From Bacillota bacterium (lineage in GTDB: Bacteria > Bacillota > Clostridia > Peptostreptococcales > Natronincolaceae), in the NCBI GenBank assembly GCA_023387935.1, contig JAEWHG010000027.1, forward strand, positions 1-9,750: a stretch of DNA of 9,750 nucleotides, given 5' to 3'. The notes beneath the pieces are model-generated. The model saw only the letters and a program-made list of their open reading frames with translations, did no database searches and was not told the origin of the DNA. A program made the position numbers and the translations under genes. Shown here piece after piece: positions 1 to 5,839 of the stretch (within the stretch, counting starts at the first letter, position 1; each line of letters starts with the position of its first letter).

Positions 1-479
1 TTTGCGCCAGGTACGCCACAGATGTTACATTTTTCTGGTATAAACTTTTCAATGTTTCCACACACAGGACATAGATAGTAGAATACTTCTTCATTATTAT
101 CTAAGTTTTCTAAAGCTTCTTGATATAATTTTGCATGAACTTTTTCTGCTTCCATAGCATGAGTAAAAACTCTAACTGCTTCTTTATTTCCTTCTTCTTT
201 AGCAGTTTCTATAAAACCTGGATACATACTTTCAAATTCATATGTTTCACCTGCTACAGCATCTTTAAGGTTGTCAGTTGTAGATCCAATTTTACCTGCA
301 ACTTCAAATTCTTTAAGAGCGTGTAGAGTTTCAGCATCTGAAGCTGCTCTAAATAGCTTTGCTGCATTTAAATTTCCTTCAGCTTCTGCTTTTTTAGCAT
401 ATGCTGTGTATTTTCTGTTTGCTTGGGATTCTCCGGCAAACGCTGCCATAAGGTTTTCTAATGTTTTGTTATTTTCCAT
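1..479 (-). CDS. rbr: Rubrerythrin (3' end beyond left edge)
   Basis: Non-haem diiron peroxidase of the anaerobe oxidative-stress response; it reduces hydrogen peroxide to water in the cytoplasm with electrons passed through rubredoxin-type iron. The 159 residues visible start MENNKTLENLMAAFAGESQA. A ferritin-like four-helix domain fills about residues 5-125, with every diiron ligand recognisable: E17, E50-x-x-H53, E78/E81 just before MYPGF, and E112-x-x-H115. A rubredoxin-like FeS4 domain begins near residue 135 with C137-x-x-C140 and C151-x-x-C154. Family members of this type run to roughly 180-195 residues, so about 20-35 are missing off the window. The ATG at 479 follows GGAGGAGAT at good spacing. 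It lies 65 bases downstream of perR on the same strand with no strong terminator between, so co-transcription from the PerR-boxed promoter is likely. Read by hand-translating the minus strand; identity is very secure. Confidence 0.96.
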   Translation of the reverse strand, partial: MENNKTLENLMAAFAGESQANRKYTAYAKKAEAEGNLNAAKLFRAASDAETLHALKEFEVAGKIGSTTDNLKDAVAGETYEFESMYPGFIETAKEEGNKEAVRVFTHAMEAEKVHAKLYQEALENLDNNEEVFYYLCPVCGNIEKFIPEKCNICGVPGA

Positions 480-515
480 TTAAATCTCCTCCATATATGT
501 ATAATATTTTTATGA

Positions 516-533
516 AAAGGTAAATTTACCTTT
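516..533. repeat. Perfect 18-base palindrome between perR and rbr
   Basis: AAAGGTAAATTTACCTTT is fully self-complementary and could fold as a 7-bp stem with a 4-base loop in the perR-rbr transcript. On the minus strand it is followed by only a short T run (TTTTCAT), so it looks more like a processing or partial attenuation site than a full terminator. It could also be an operator for a secondary rbr promoter. The structure is seen; the role is inference. Confidence 0.45.
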
Positions 534-544
534 ATAAACTATTG

Positions 545-961
545 TTATTTAGTAACACAATCTGGACATATACCTTTAAAATATACATCTTTGTTATTAA
601 TTTTAAATTCACTTAATCCTTTTGTAGCAAATGAATCGAAGTTTATATCAAAATCGAATATTTTTCTACAGGATTCGCATTTAAAATGGCCATGCTCATC
701 AGTTACGCTGTCATATCGAAGTTCATTGTCTTCTATATTTACTACTTTTACTAATCCAGCATCTTTTAATGTGTTTAGAGTATTATAAATTGTTGTTTTC
801 GATAATGTTGGAACCTCTTTTTGTAGATCATTATATATATGATCTACAGTAGGGTGTGTCCTATGAGTGGTAATGTACTCTAAAACTTTTAATCTTTGGT
901 GAGAAAGACGAATATTTTTTTTCTTTAACTCATTTGTTAACTTTTCAAAAGTTTTATCCAT
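545..961 (-). CDS. perR: PerR-type peroxide-responsive repressor (Fur family)
   Basis: DNA-binding metalloregulator that represses peroxide-defence genes until metal-catalysed oxidation of its histidine ligands releases it. The product is 138 residues, usual for the family. The N-terminal winged helix spans about residues 1-83 (recognition helix near SKTTIYNTLNTL), and the C-terminal dimerisation domain follows. The five regulatory metal ligands of Bacillus subtilis PerR (H37, D85, H91, H93, D104) have counterparts at H36, D84, H90, H92 and D103. Aspartate rather than glutamate at the last position favours PerR over Fur. The structural zinc site is C95-x-x-C98 and C132-x-x-C135. An in-frame GTG at 970 is possible, but the SD AAGGATGTGA sits five bases before the ATG at 961 and would overlap the GTG, so 961 is chosen. 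It lies first in an apparent operon with rubrerythrin, under its own PerR box. Confidence 0.93.
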   Translation of the reverse strand: MDKTFEKLTNELKKKNIRLSHQRLKVLEYITTHRTHPTVDHIYNDLQKEVPTLSKTTIYNTLNTLKDAGLVKVVNIEDNELRYDSVTDEHGHFKCESCRKIFDFDINFDSFATKGLSEFKINNKDVYFKGICPDCVTK

Positions 962-1015
962 ATGGCTCACATCCTTATATTTTGATTACAAGTATATATA
1001 AATAAAATTATTTCT

Positions 1016-1036
1016 AAGTTGTAATGATTACAACTT
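1016..1036. promoter_or_regulatory. PerR box operator
   Basis: A perfect inverted repeat with 10-base arms, AAGTTGTAAT and ATTACAACTT, around a single central G at 1026. The core TTGTAATGATTACAA matches the established PerR consensus TTATAATNATTATAA at all but two symmetric positions. It begins two bases downstream of the perR -10 box, so a bound repressor would cover the transcription start. A degenerate second half-site (ATTACAAG) lies at 985-992 in the leader. The palindrome is seen; PerR binding is inferred from consensus and gene context. Confidence 0.88.
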
Positions 1037-1037
1037 A

Positions 1038-1066
1038 ATTATAGTTTCAATCTTATATAATGTCAA
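1038..1066 (-). promoter_or_regulatory. Consensus sigma-A promoter of perR-rbr
   Basis: On the minus strand the -35 TTGACA (1061-1066) and -10 TATAAT (1038-1043) are both perfect and separated by exactly 17 bases. The expected start is near 1031, inside the PerR palindrome, giving a leader of about 70 bases. A perfect promoter under a tight operator is a common arrangement for strongly inducible stress genes. Confidence 0.9.
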
Positions 1067-1150
1067 GTAAAATTTTCTAGCAATAAATAAAAATACTCAT
1101 AAGGATTACTCAATAGTTATTTTCTAATAATATGTGTATTCTTTAGTTTG

Positions 1151-1159
1151 TGCTATAAT
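1151..1159 (+). promoter_or_regulatory. Extended -10 promoter of the alcohol dehydrogenase gene
   Basis: TGCTATAAT is a perfect -10 with the TGn extension. No good -35 lies 16-18 bases upstream (TATGTG at best), which an extended -10 can tolerate. The start would be near 1166, leaving a leader of about 28 bases to the ATG at 1194. Confidence 0.6.
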
Positions 1160-1193
1160 ATATCTAAATAATGAAAAAAAGGAGGAGTTATTT

Positions 1194-2285
1194 ATGGTAT
1201 TTAATTACTATATGCCAACGGAAATCTACTTTGGAAGAGGAAGTATTGAAAAAAATAAAAATGCAATGATAAAACTCGGTAGTAAAGCATTAATTATTAC
1301 TGGGAAAAGTTCATCTAAAAAGAACGGTTCTTTGAAGGATGTAACTGATGCTTTAGAAACTTTAAATATTGAATATGGTGTGTTTGACGATGTGGAAGAA
1401 AATCCTTCTCTTGAAACTATAGAAAAAGCGAGTGAAGTAGGAAAGGCACTAAATGTAGATTTTGTAATAGGTATTGGCGGAGGATCACCATTAGATGCAT
1501 CTAAAGCAGTTGCAGTATTTATTAAGAATCCACAAATAAACAAGGATAATGTATTTACAAGTGGGAAACTAGAAGGTATTCCAGTAGTGGCAGTTCCTAC
1601 AACTTCTGGAACGGGTTCTGAGGTTACACAATACAGTGTAGTTACGGTACATAGTGAAAAAACAAAGAAAAATCTAGGACAGATTGTTTTTCCTACGATT
1701 GCTTTTTTAGATAGCAGTTATACAGATAATTCTCCATACAATATTACTGTGAATACTGCTATCGATGCATTTACGCATCTTGTAGAAAGCTATTTAAGTA
1801 GAAATGCTACTACGATGTCTGATTTATATGCAGAGCAAGGCTTGAAGTTATTTAAATATTGTTTTGAAAGCTTAATCAAAAAAGAACTTACAGAAGAATT
1901 TAGAGAAAAAGTTATGTTGGCGTCTATGTTTGGAGGAATCGCTATAGCTCAAAGTGGAACATCATTGCCTCATGGTATGGGTTATGCTCTGACTTACTAT
2001 CATAATCTTCCTCATGGGTTAGCGAATGGAGTGCTTACTGTAGAATATTTAAAGAGTTTTAAAAACAAGGATAAAATAGCAAAGATGTTAAATATATTAG
2101 AAATGGAAAAATTACAGGATATTGATGATATATTCAAATCTCTATTTAAAGTTGATATAGAGCTTTCTAATGAAGAAGTAACTCAATACGCTTCTGATTT
2201 TGCAGGAAACAAAGAAAAGCTAAAAAATCATTCAGAGGAAGTAAGTATAGAGGATATCGAAAAAATATATAGGAATAGCTTATAA
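1194..2285 (+). CDS. Iron-containing alcohol dehydrogenase (group III)
   Basis: NAD(P)-dependent cytoplasmic oxidoreductase interconverting an alcohol and an aldehyde with a catalytic Fe(II). The 363 residues are close to the usual 370-390. The N-terminal nucleotide-binding domain carries GGGSPLDASKA (residues 95-105) and TTSGTGSEVTQYSV (136-149). The helical C-terminal domain carries the metal ligands D191 and H195 (AIDAFTHLVESY), H260 (SLPHGMGY) and H274 (NLPHGLANG), matching the spacing of D196/H200/H263/H277 in E. coli FucO. The frame is open from 1134, but GGAGGAG at 1181-1187 places the start at ATG 1194, and the N-terminus MVFNYYMPTEIYFGRG is typical for the family. It is transcribed alone, divergent from perR and convergent with the permease. 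The substrate cannot be read from sequence; butanol, ethanol, lactaldehyde and propanediol enzymes all belong here. Confidence 0.94.
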   Translation: MVFNYYMPTEIYFGRGSIEKNKNAMIKLGSKALIITGKSSSKKNGSLKDVTDALETLNIEYGVFDDVEENPSLETIEKASEVGKALNVDFVIGIGGGSPLDASKAVAVFIKNPQINKDNVFTSGKLEGIPVVAVPTTSGTGSEVTQYSVVTVHSEKTKKNLGQIVFPTIAFLDSSYTDNSPYNITVNTAIDAFTHLVESYLSRNATTMSDLYAEQGLKLFKYCFESLIKKELTEEFREKVMLASMFGGIAIAQSGTSLPHGMGYALTYYHNLPHGLANGVLTVEYLKSFKNKDKIAKMLNILEMEKLQDIDDIFKSLFKVDIELSNEEVTQYASDFAGNKEKLKNHSEEVSIEDIEKIYRNSL

Positions 2286-2363
2286 ATATTGTTTAACTGG
2301 ATTCGTTAGATTTTTTAATAAATTAATTAAGTTATGTTAAGTTGGATGAAAGGATTTATAATA

Positions 2364-2411
2364 TAAAATGGACTGAGAAAAAGAGGATATCCTATTTTTC
2401 AGTCCATTTTA
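2364..2411. terminator. Bidirectional terminator between adh and the permease
   Basis: A long stem: the outer arms TAAAATGGACTG and CAGTCCATTTTA are exactly complementary. The stem continues through AAAAA/TTTTT with a two-base bulge on one side and closes on the palindrome AGGATATCCT. T-rich tails follow on both strands. It separates two convergent genes and can serve both. Confidence 0.85.
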
Positions 2412-2429
2412 GCTTTTATAATATGCTAG

Positions 2430-3689
2430 TTAAGCAATTATTTCTTCCTCTTCTTCATCTAGCTCTGTAGGTAGTACTCTATTTAAGATAATACCTACTA
2501 TAGCAGCAAGAGCCATTCCAACAAGTCGAATCTCAACAGATCCAATTTTTATAGGAACTACAGCACCGCCTAAACCGAAGACTAAAATAACAGCTATTAT
2601 AATCATATTTTTTGTTTTTGAAAAATCTACTTTATTATCTACTAGTGTTCTAGCGCCTATAGAAGCAATCATTCCAAACAAGATAATTACAGCGCCACCA
2701 ATTACGGGTTTAGGGATCGTATTTGTAAAAGCATTTAATTTTGGAATTAATCCGATAAATATTGTCATAACTGCAGCAATTTGCATAACTTTTGGGTCCC
2801 ATACCTTAGTTAGTGCTAAAACACCTGTGTTTTGGGAGTAGGTTGTGTTAGCAGGACCACCAAAAAGGGCAGATACAGAAGTAGCCACACCATCTCCAAT
2901 AAGCGTTCTAGTCAAACCAGGATCTTTTGCAAGATTCTTCTTTACTACTCCGCTCATTGCTAATACATCCCCTATATGTTCTACAACGGTGGTAAGAGCG
3001 ATAGGCGCTACAATCATAATTGCACCTAAATTAAACTTAGGCATAGCAAAGTTCGGAACACCAATCCAGGAAGCTTGAGAGATAGAGGAATAGTCTATTT
3101 TACCTAAAACGGCCGCTAATAAATATCCTGCACCAAGTCCAATAATAACAGGCACGATTTTTAGAAATCCCCTGCTATACATTGACACCCCAATGATTAC
3201 AGTTAATGTAACCATTGATAGTAACCAATCTTGAGAAGCCATGTTAATAGCAGTAGGCGCAAGGGTCATACTGATTACTATAATAATTGGTCCAGTAACA
3301 ATTGGCGGAAAATATTGGAGTATTTTTTCTGGACCATAAATGGATATAAGCCACGCAAAAATTACATATATAATTCCAGCTACTACAATGCCACCACGTG
3401 CATAGTCAAGACCGTAAAGGTCACCAGCAAGAATAACGGGTGCAATGAATGAGAAAGATGAACCCAGATAGGCCGGTACTTTACCTTTAGTAATAAAATG
3501 AAAAAGCAGTGTACCTATACCAGACATAATAAGAGCAACGCCAATATCAAGACCTGTCAAAATTGGAACTAATACCGTTGAAGCAAATAGTGTAAATACA
3601 TGCTGAACACCAAGAGTTATTCCCTTAAATGGCCCCAAAGTACTAATGTCTTCAATTGGAGCATTATTTGATTTTTTTATCTTGCTCAT
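2430..3689 (-). CDS. NCS2 nucleobase:cation symporter, UraA-like
   Basis: Inner-membrane permease of the nucleobase-ascorbate (NCS2) family, bringing a pyrimidine or purine base in with protons. The 419 residues are hydrophobic throughout, consistent with the 14-segment UraA fold, and end in a charged tail DEEEEE. The overall match is to uracil permeases: GVQHVFTLFASTVLVPIL near 27-44, VPAYLGSSFSFIAP at 71-84, KVDFSKTKN at 353-361 and GMALAAIVGIIL at 391-402. E237 in VVEHIGD corresponds to UraA E241. However, the NAT signature is QNTGVLALTK (286-295), with Q286 where UraA has E290, and D241 stands where UraA has H245. Both are states found in xanthine/urate members. So the subfamily looks uracil-like, while the specificity (uracil, xanthine or other) is open. 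SD AGAGGAGG precedes ATG 3689. It is monocistronic, with a structured leader and no neighbouring pyr or purine genes. Confidence 0.9.
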   Translation of the reverse strand: MSKIKKSNNAPIEDISTLGPFKGITLGVQHVFTLFASTVLVPILTGLDIGVALIMSGIGTLLFHFITKGKVPAYLGSSFSFIAPVILAGDLYGLDYARGGIVVAGIIYVIFAWLISIYGPEKILQYFPPIVTGPIIIVISMTLAPTAINMASQDWLLSMVTLTVIIGVSMYSRGFLKIVPVIIGLGAGYLLAAVLGKIDYSSISQASWIGVPNFAMPKFNLGAIMIVAPIALTTVVEHIGDVLAMSGVVKKNLAKDPGLTRTLIGDGVATSVSALFGGPANTTYSQNTGVLALTKVWDPKVMQIAAVMTIFIGLIPKLNAFTNTIPKPVIGGAVIILFGMIASIGARTLVDNKVDFSKTKNMIIIAVILVFGLGGAVVPIKIGSVEIRLVGMALAAIVGIILNRVLPTELDEEEEEIIA

Positions 3690-3703
3690 TTATTTTCCTC
3701 CTC

Positions 3704-3763
3704 TTAAGAAAAATTTGGTTTATACTCTGCAGGTATCAGATATTTGTTTGTGACATGCATCAT
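3704..3763 (-). CDS. Possible 19-residue leader peptide before the permease
   Basis: A short frame opens with ATGATG after AAGAAAGG and ends with a TAA that directly abuts the permease SD (TCT TAA GAGGAGG). Its product would read MMHVTNKYLIPAEYKPNFS. The SD-like stretch is too close to these ATGs and better placed for an overlapping ATG at 3756, which encodes only MSQTNI. No homologue is recognised. Position and stop placement suggest possible translational coupling, but chance is a real alternative. Confidence 0.22.
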   Translation of the reverse strand: MMHVTNKYLIPAEYKPNFS

Positions 3764-3787
3764 CCTTTCTTATTAAATAGTCAGAAT

Positions 3788-3836
3788 TTGATAATTTTTT
3801 ATAATGTGCACAATAATATTGTTTAAAAATTATCAA
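3788..3836 (-). other. Stem-loop at the 5' end of the permease mRNA
   Basis: Perfect 12-base arms, TTGATAATTTTT (3788-3799) and AAAAATTATCAA (3825-3836), enclose a nested 6-1-6 hairpin at 3810-3822. If the -10 at 3849-3854 is used, transcription starts near 3842, so the stem occupies about the first 55 bases of the message. No U run follows on the minus strand, which argues against a terminator. A 5'-terminal stem of this kind can stabilise mRNA; an operator is the alternative. Confidence 0.5.
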
Positions 3837-3848
3837 TGTGTTATCTTA

Positions 3849-3882
3849 ATTATACTTGATTGTGTAACAAATTGATTTGTTA
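3849..3882 (-). promoter_or_regulatory. Putative permease promoter with overlapping palindrome
   Basis: The minus strand has a perfect -10 TATAAT at 3849-3854 but no recognisable -35. The -35 region coincides with a perfect 8-2-8 inverted repeat (arms TAACAAAT and ATTTGTTA, 3865-3882), a plausible binding site for a regulator acting at this promoter. The regulator is unknown. No PyrR-binding loop or purine riboswitch core was found in the leader. Confidence 0.42.
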
Positions 3883-3970
3883 TAATTTACAAATATTTTG
3901 AATTTTACAAACTAAATATTGGCTATAATTCATATATCATCATTTTTAGTACTTTATTTTTAACTAGAAG

Positions 3971-4017
3971 TTTTAATATAAAACTTTAAAAAGGTAAGTT
4001 GCTAGTTTATATTAAAA
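3971..4017. repeat. Inverted repeat with 12-base perfect arms
   Basis: Arms TTTTAATATAAA (3971-3982) and TTTATATTAAAA (4006-4017) flank a 23-base spacer. They are flanked in turn by short complementary AACTAG/CTAGTT sequences. The arms are pure A/T, so some chance is involved. A degraded miniature element or an RNA hairpin are both possible. Confidence 0.4.
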
Positions 4018-4059
4018 GATCTCAAATAATATTACTTATAAATAAAAAATTTTAGCTTG

Positions 4060-4110
4060 AGTTATACATGGGCGAAACCGTAATCGTGTGTATTTTTATT
4101 AATTATAGAA
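4060..4110 (+). repeat. Dispersed 51-base repeat, copy 1
   Basis: It runs from AGTTATACATGGGCGAAA to AATTATAGAA and recurs at 7682-7733 in the same orientation with two substitutions and one extra T; the flanks do not match. Inside it ATACATG pairs with TGTGTAT (two wobble pairs) and CGA with TCG around an 8-base loop, followed by TATTTTTATT. Both substitutions (CC here, TT in copy 2) fall in that loop. The GGGCG and ATCG content stands out from the surrounding A/T DNA. It starts 263 bases before the ATG of the 138-residue gene. Confidence 0.8.
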
Positions 4111-4121
4111 CTTGTTTATCC

Positions 4122-4145
4122 GTCATTATAAAATATTATAATGAC
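4122..4145. repeat. Perfect 10-4-10 inverted repeat upstream of a promoter
   Basis: Arms GTCATTATAA and TTATAATGAC enclose AATA. No T run follows on either strand, so it is not an obvious terminator. It ends seven bases before the -35 of the next gene, a position suited to an activator or repressor site. It contains TTATAAT-like halves but in the order opposite to a PerR box. Confidence 0.5.
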
Positions 4146-4152
4146 AATAACC

Positions 4153-4181
4153 TTGTTGTAAACTATATAAAGTGATAAAAT
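4153..4181 (+). promoter_or_regulatory. Promoter of the 138-residue gene
   Basis: TTGTTG (4153-4158), 17-base spacer, TAAAAT (4176-4181). The predicted start is near 4188, giving a leader of about 135 bases with no recognised riboswitch. Confidence 0.6.
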
Positions 4182-4322
4182 GCCTTTAGTGTGATGTGGA
4201 CAAATAAATAAGCAAATGTAGGGAAATAGCAGAAAACAATGAAGTGTATAGAGATAATATCAATGTTTAATAGATTTATGAAACCAGATATACATTAGTA
4301 TAAGAAAGGAAGTAATTAATAT

Positions 4323-4739
4323 ATGAAGAATACAATATCCTCTGAAAATTTAGATAGGTGTCTGGAATATACATATGATGATAAAATATCTGCATCTGAA
4401 TATGCATCTTTTATCAGATTTTTAGTAATGACAATGAAGAAGGAATTACCTATAGAAATATTGAATAATGATAATGACACAATTATTAAAGGGCAAATTA
4501 CTAGCTTTTCCATTGATTACAATATGGACGAGGAAGGTGAAAATGACGATTTAACGTTAAATCTTGCAACTACAAGTGATAAAGAATCAGAAACTATTAG
4601 ATTTATTAATACAGGTAGAATGAAGGTAAGTAAGGATTCTAAAAATGGCTCTCGTACATTTTATAGATTTTATATTTATGCAGAAAATAATGAAGAAGGG
4701 TATCGATGTACCTTTAATAGAAGGGTTACAAAGAAATAA
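4323..4739 (+). CDS. Uncharacterised 138-residue protein
   Basis: I do not recognise a family. The product is soluble and highly charged, with no signal peptide or membrane segment. An N-terminal stretch (about 8-40) looks helical, an acidic patch (DEEGENDD) occupies 69-76, and the rest alternates short hydrophobic/polar segments (53-65, 77-84, 91-95, 112-120, 126-133) suggesting a beta-rich domain. There are two cysteines, C13 and C129, and the C-terminus is basic (RRVTKK). The SD AAGGAAG lies about 10 bases before ATG 4323. A good promoter upstream and a strong terminator straight after its stop support a real, independently transcribed gene. The flanking genes run the other way, so they offer no functional hint. 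Confidence 0.78.
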   Translation: MKNTISSENLDRCLEYTYDDKISASEYASFIRFLVMTMKKELPIEILNNDNDTIIKGQITSFSIDYNMDEEGENDDLTLNLATTSDKESETIRFINTGRMKVSKDSKNGSRTFYRFYIYAENNEEGYRCTFNRRVTKK

Positions 4740-4765
4740 CAATTGTGTACTGTAGTGGCATATCT

Positions 4766-4805
4766 TTTAGGTTCAGTAGAAGTTTAAACTTCATCTGAAC
4801 CTAAA
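4766..4805 (+). terminator. Terminator overlapping the 3' end of the facing gene
   Basis: Arms TTTAGGTTCAG and CTGAACCTAAA form an 11-bp stem closed by the palindrome GAAGTTTAAACTTC, followed on the plus strand by TTTTGTTT. It ends the 138-residue gene. The same bases encode the last residues and stop codon of the minus-strand transporter gene, whose transcript may also end here, though its T tract on that strand is weak. Confidence 0.83.
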
Positions 4806-5236
4806 TTTTGTTTATCCACTAGCAGGTTATAGGTTAGTCCAGCTAATACTAAAAATCCTCCAACAATTTTACCTATAGACAATTTATTAGAAATAAAGTA
4901 ATCGATCATAATACCAACAAATAATTGACCTATAAAAGTAAAAAAGGTCAAATAAAATGAAGAGATTTTTGGAGTTATGTAGTTTGATACAACTACTACC
5001 AACACACCGAATAATCCACCTAAATAAGCCCATAAAGGGATTGGCTTTAATACTGCGGCAGATATATTAAGAGTTTCATTGCTTATAAGTAGAAATATTA
5101 GTGAAAACAACAATCCAATTAGATTGTTGAAGAAAGTTCCTGAAAAGGTCCCAATTTTTCCTGCTGAGTTTGCATTGAGAACCCTACCAATTACAATAGA
5201 AACACCTGCTAAAATTGCTATAAATATGTATAACAT
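4784..5236 (-). CDS. DUF606/YdcZ-type small membrane transporter, second of pair
   Basis: A 150-residue integral membrane protein of the drug/metabolite transporter superfamily, DUF606 (YdcZ) type. Five hydrophobic segments lie near residues 1-20, 33-52, 66-88, 93-115 and 122-140, and the polar tail ends in GSDEV. Features shared with the family include NNLIGLLFSL in segment 2 and the SSFYLTFFTFIGQLFVGIMIDYF stretch before the last loop. Members are often encoded in tandem or fused as double-length proteins, so this product probably works as a heteromer with the upstream gene. SD AGAGGAG overlaps the region just after the upstream stop, and the 13-base gap implies translational coupling. Its last codons lie inside the facing gene's terminator. 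Substrate unknown. Confidence 0.85.
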   Translation of the reverse strand: MLYIFIAILAGVSIVIGRVLNANSAGKIGTFSGTFFNNLIGLLFSLIFLLISNETLNISAAVLKPIPLWAYLGGLFGVLVVVVSNYITPKISSFYLTFFTFIGQLFVGIMIDYFISNKLSIGKIVGGFLVLAGLTYNLLVDKQNLGSDEV

Positions 5237-5249
5237 AATTTTCTCTCCT

Positions 5250-5672
5250 CTAAAAAATAGTCATTACAATAATACCTATTGCGATAAATAATAGACCTAT
5301 AAATTTCTTTTTTTCAAATTTAATAACTTTCATTCCTAATAATCCAAAATGATCTATGATAATGGATGAAATAGATTGTCCAAGCAATCCTAAAGCCAAA
5401 GTTACAGATGCTCCTAATGCTATAAAGCTTACATTGTTAAAAAGTACAGTAAAAACACCTACTGCTCCAGCGCTATACCAATATAAAGGAAAGTTCTTTT
5501 TAAAGTTAAGCTTAGTTCTACTGATTAAAAGAACTAAGGTAATAGAAAAAAGTCCAACTATGTGAATTAATACACTCGATGTATAGTTTCCAGTACTCTC
5601 AGATAATACTCCATTAAACATAAGCATTACAGCTATTATGACGCCTATAAATGCTGAAATCAAATTATTCAT
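5250..5672 (-). CDS. DUF606/YdcZ-type small membrane transporter, first of pair
   Basis: A 140-residue membrane protein of the same DUF606 family as the gene 13 bases downstream, again with five hydrophobic segments (about 3-23, 32-50, 64-86, 88-110 and 122-140). The conserved region reads GASVTLALGLLGQSISSIIIDHFG, aligning with the GQLFVGIMIDYF stretch of its partner. The two are clearly diverged rather than a recent duplication, as expected for subunits with separate roles in one transporter. SD AAGGAGAG precedes ATG 5672. A small-molecule or drug export role is possible from the superfamily, but no substrate can be read from the sequence or context. Confidence 0.85.
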   Translation of the reverse strand: MNNLISAFIGVIIAVMLMFNGVLSESTGNYTSSVLIHIVGLFSITLVLLISRTKLNFKKNFPLYWYSAGAVGVFTVLFNNVSFIALGASVTLALGLLGQSISSIIIDHFGLLGMKVIKFEKKKFIGLLFIAIGIIVMTIF

Positions 5673-5699
5673 AATTTCTCTCCTTAAGACTTTTACTCT

Positions 5700-5708
5700 A
5701 TTCTATCA
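5700..5708 (-). promoter_or_regulatory. Possible extended -10 for the transporter pair
   Basis: On the minus strand TGATAGAAT is a TGn-extended -10 with one mismatch, 28 bases before the ATG at 5672. No convincing -35 is present. An imperfect palindrome, ATGATATATGTCAT, lies about 20 bases further upstream (5729-5742). Confidence 0.3.
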
Positions 5709-5839
5709 CGAAATAATTGGAAATAGGTATGATATATGTCATTTTAAAAGAAAAAAATTAAGTGATTATAGAAGAAATATAGATTAAGACTATTAAAATA
5801 TTTTGGCACACTAAAAAGTATTTGCTTTATAAATAATAG

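Larger units (their letters stand above)
3690..4322. other. Gene-poor intergenic stretch rich in inverted repeats
   Basis: 633 bases between the divergent permease and the 138-residue gene. From left to right it holds the permease SD and leader, a large stem-loop, a putative promoter with overlapping 8-2-8 palindrome, a 12-base inverted repeat, the first copy of a dispersed 51-base repeat, a perfect 10-4-10 inverted repeat, and the promoter and 135-base leader of the plus-strand gene. I see no further coding frame, tRNA or transposase remnant. Confidence 0.7.

Noticed and set aside
135..483. Two plus-strand open frames of 63 and 70 residues
   Set aside because: They are antisense to rubrerythrin, which has every family ligand and a strong SD; neither frame has a ribosome binding site or a recognisable product.
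962..970. GTG start for PerR
   Set aside because: The SD AAGGATGTGA would overlap this codon; it is spaced correctly for the ATG at 961.
1134..1193. Upstream start for the alcohol dehydrogenase
   Set aside because: It lies before the promoter's expected start site and lacks an SD; GGAGGAG and family N-termini point to 1194.
1226..1543. 105-residue minus-strand frame inside the alcohol dehydrogenase
   Set aside because: It is a shadow of the coding strand with no SD or promoter. The same applies to the frames at 591-788, 2845-3078, 3231-3452, 4316-4513, 5079-5291, 5356-5565, 6084-6455 and 7959-8210.
3690..3842. PyrR attenuator or purine riboswitch before the permease
   Set aside because: I looked for the PyrR-binding loop consensus and the purine aptamer core and found neither, nor a terminator/antiterminator pair.
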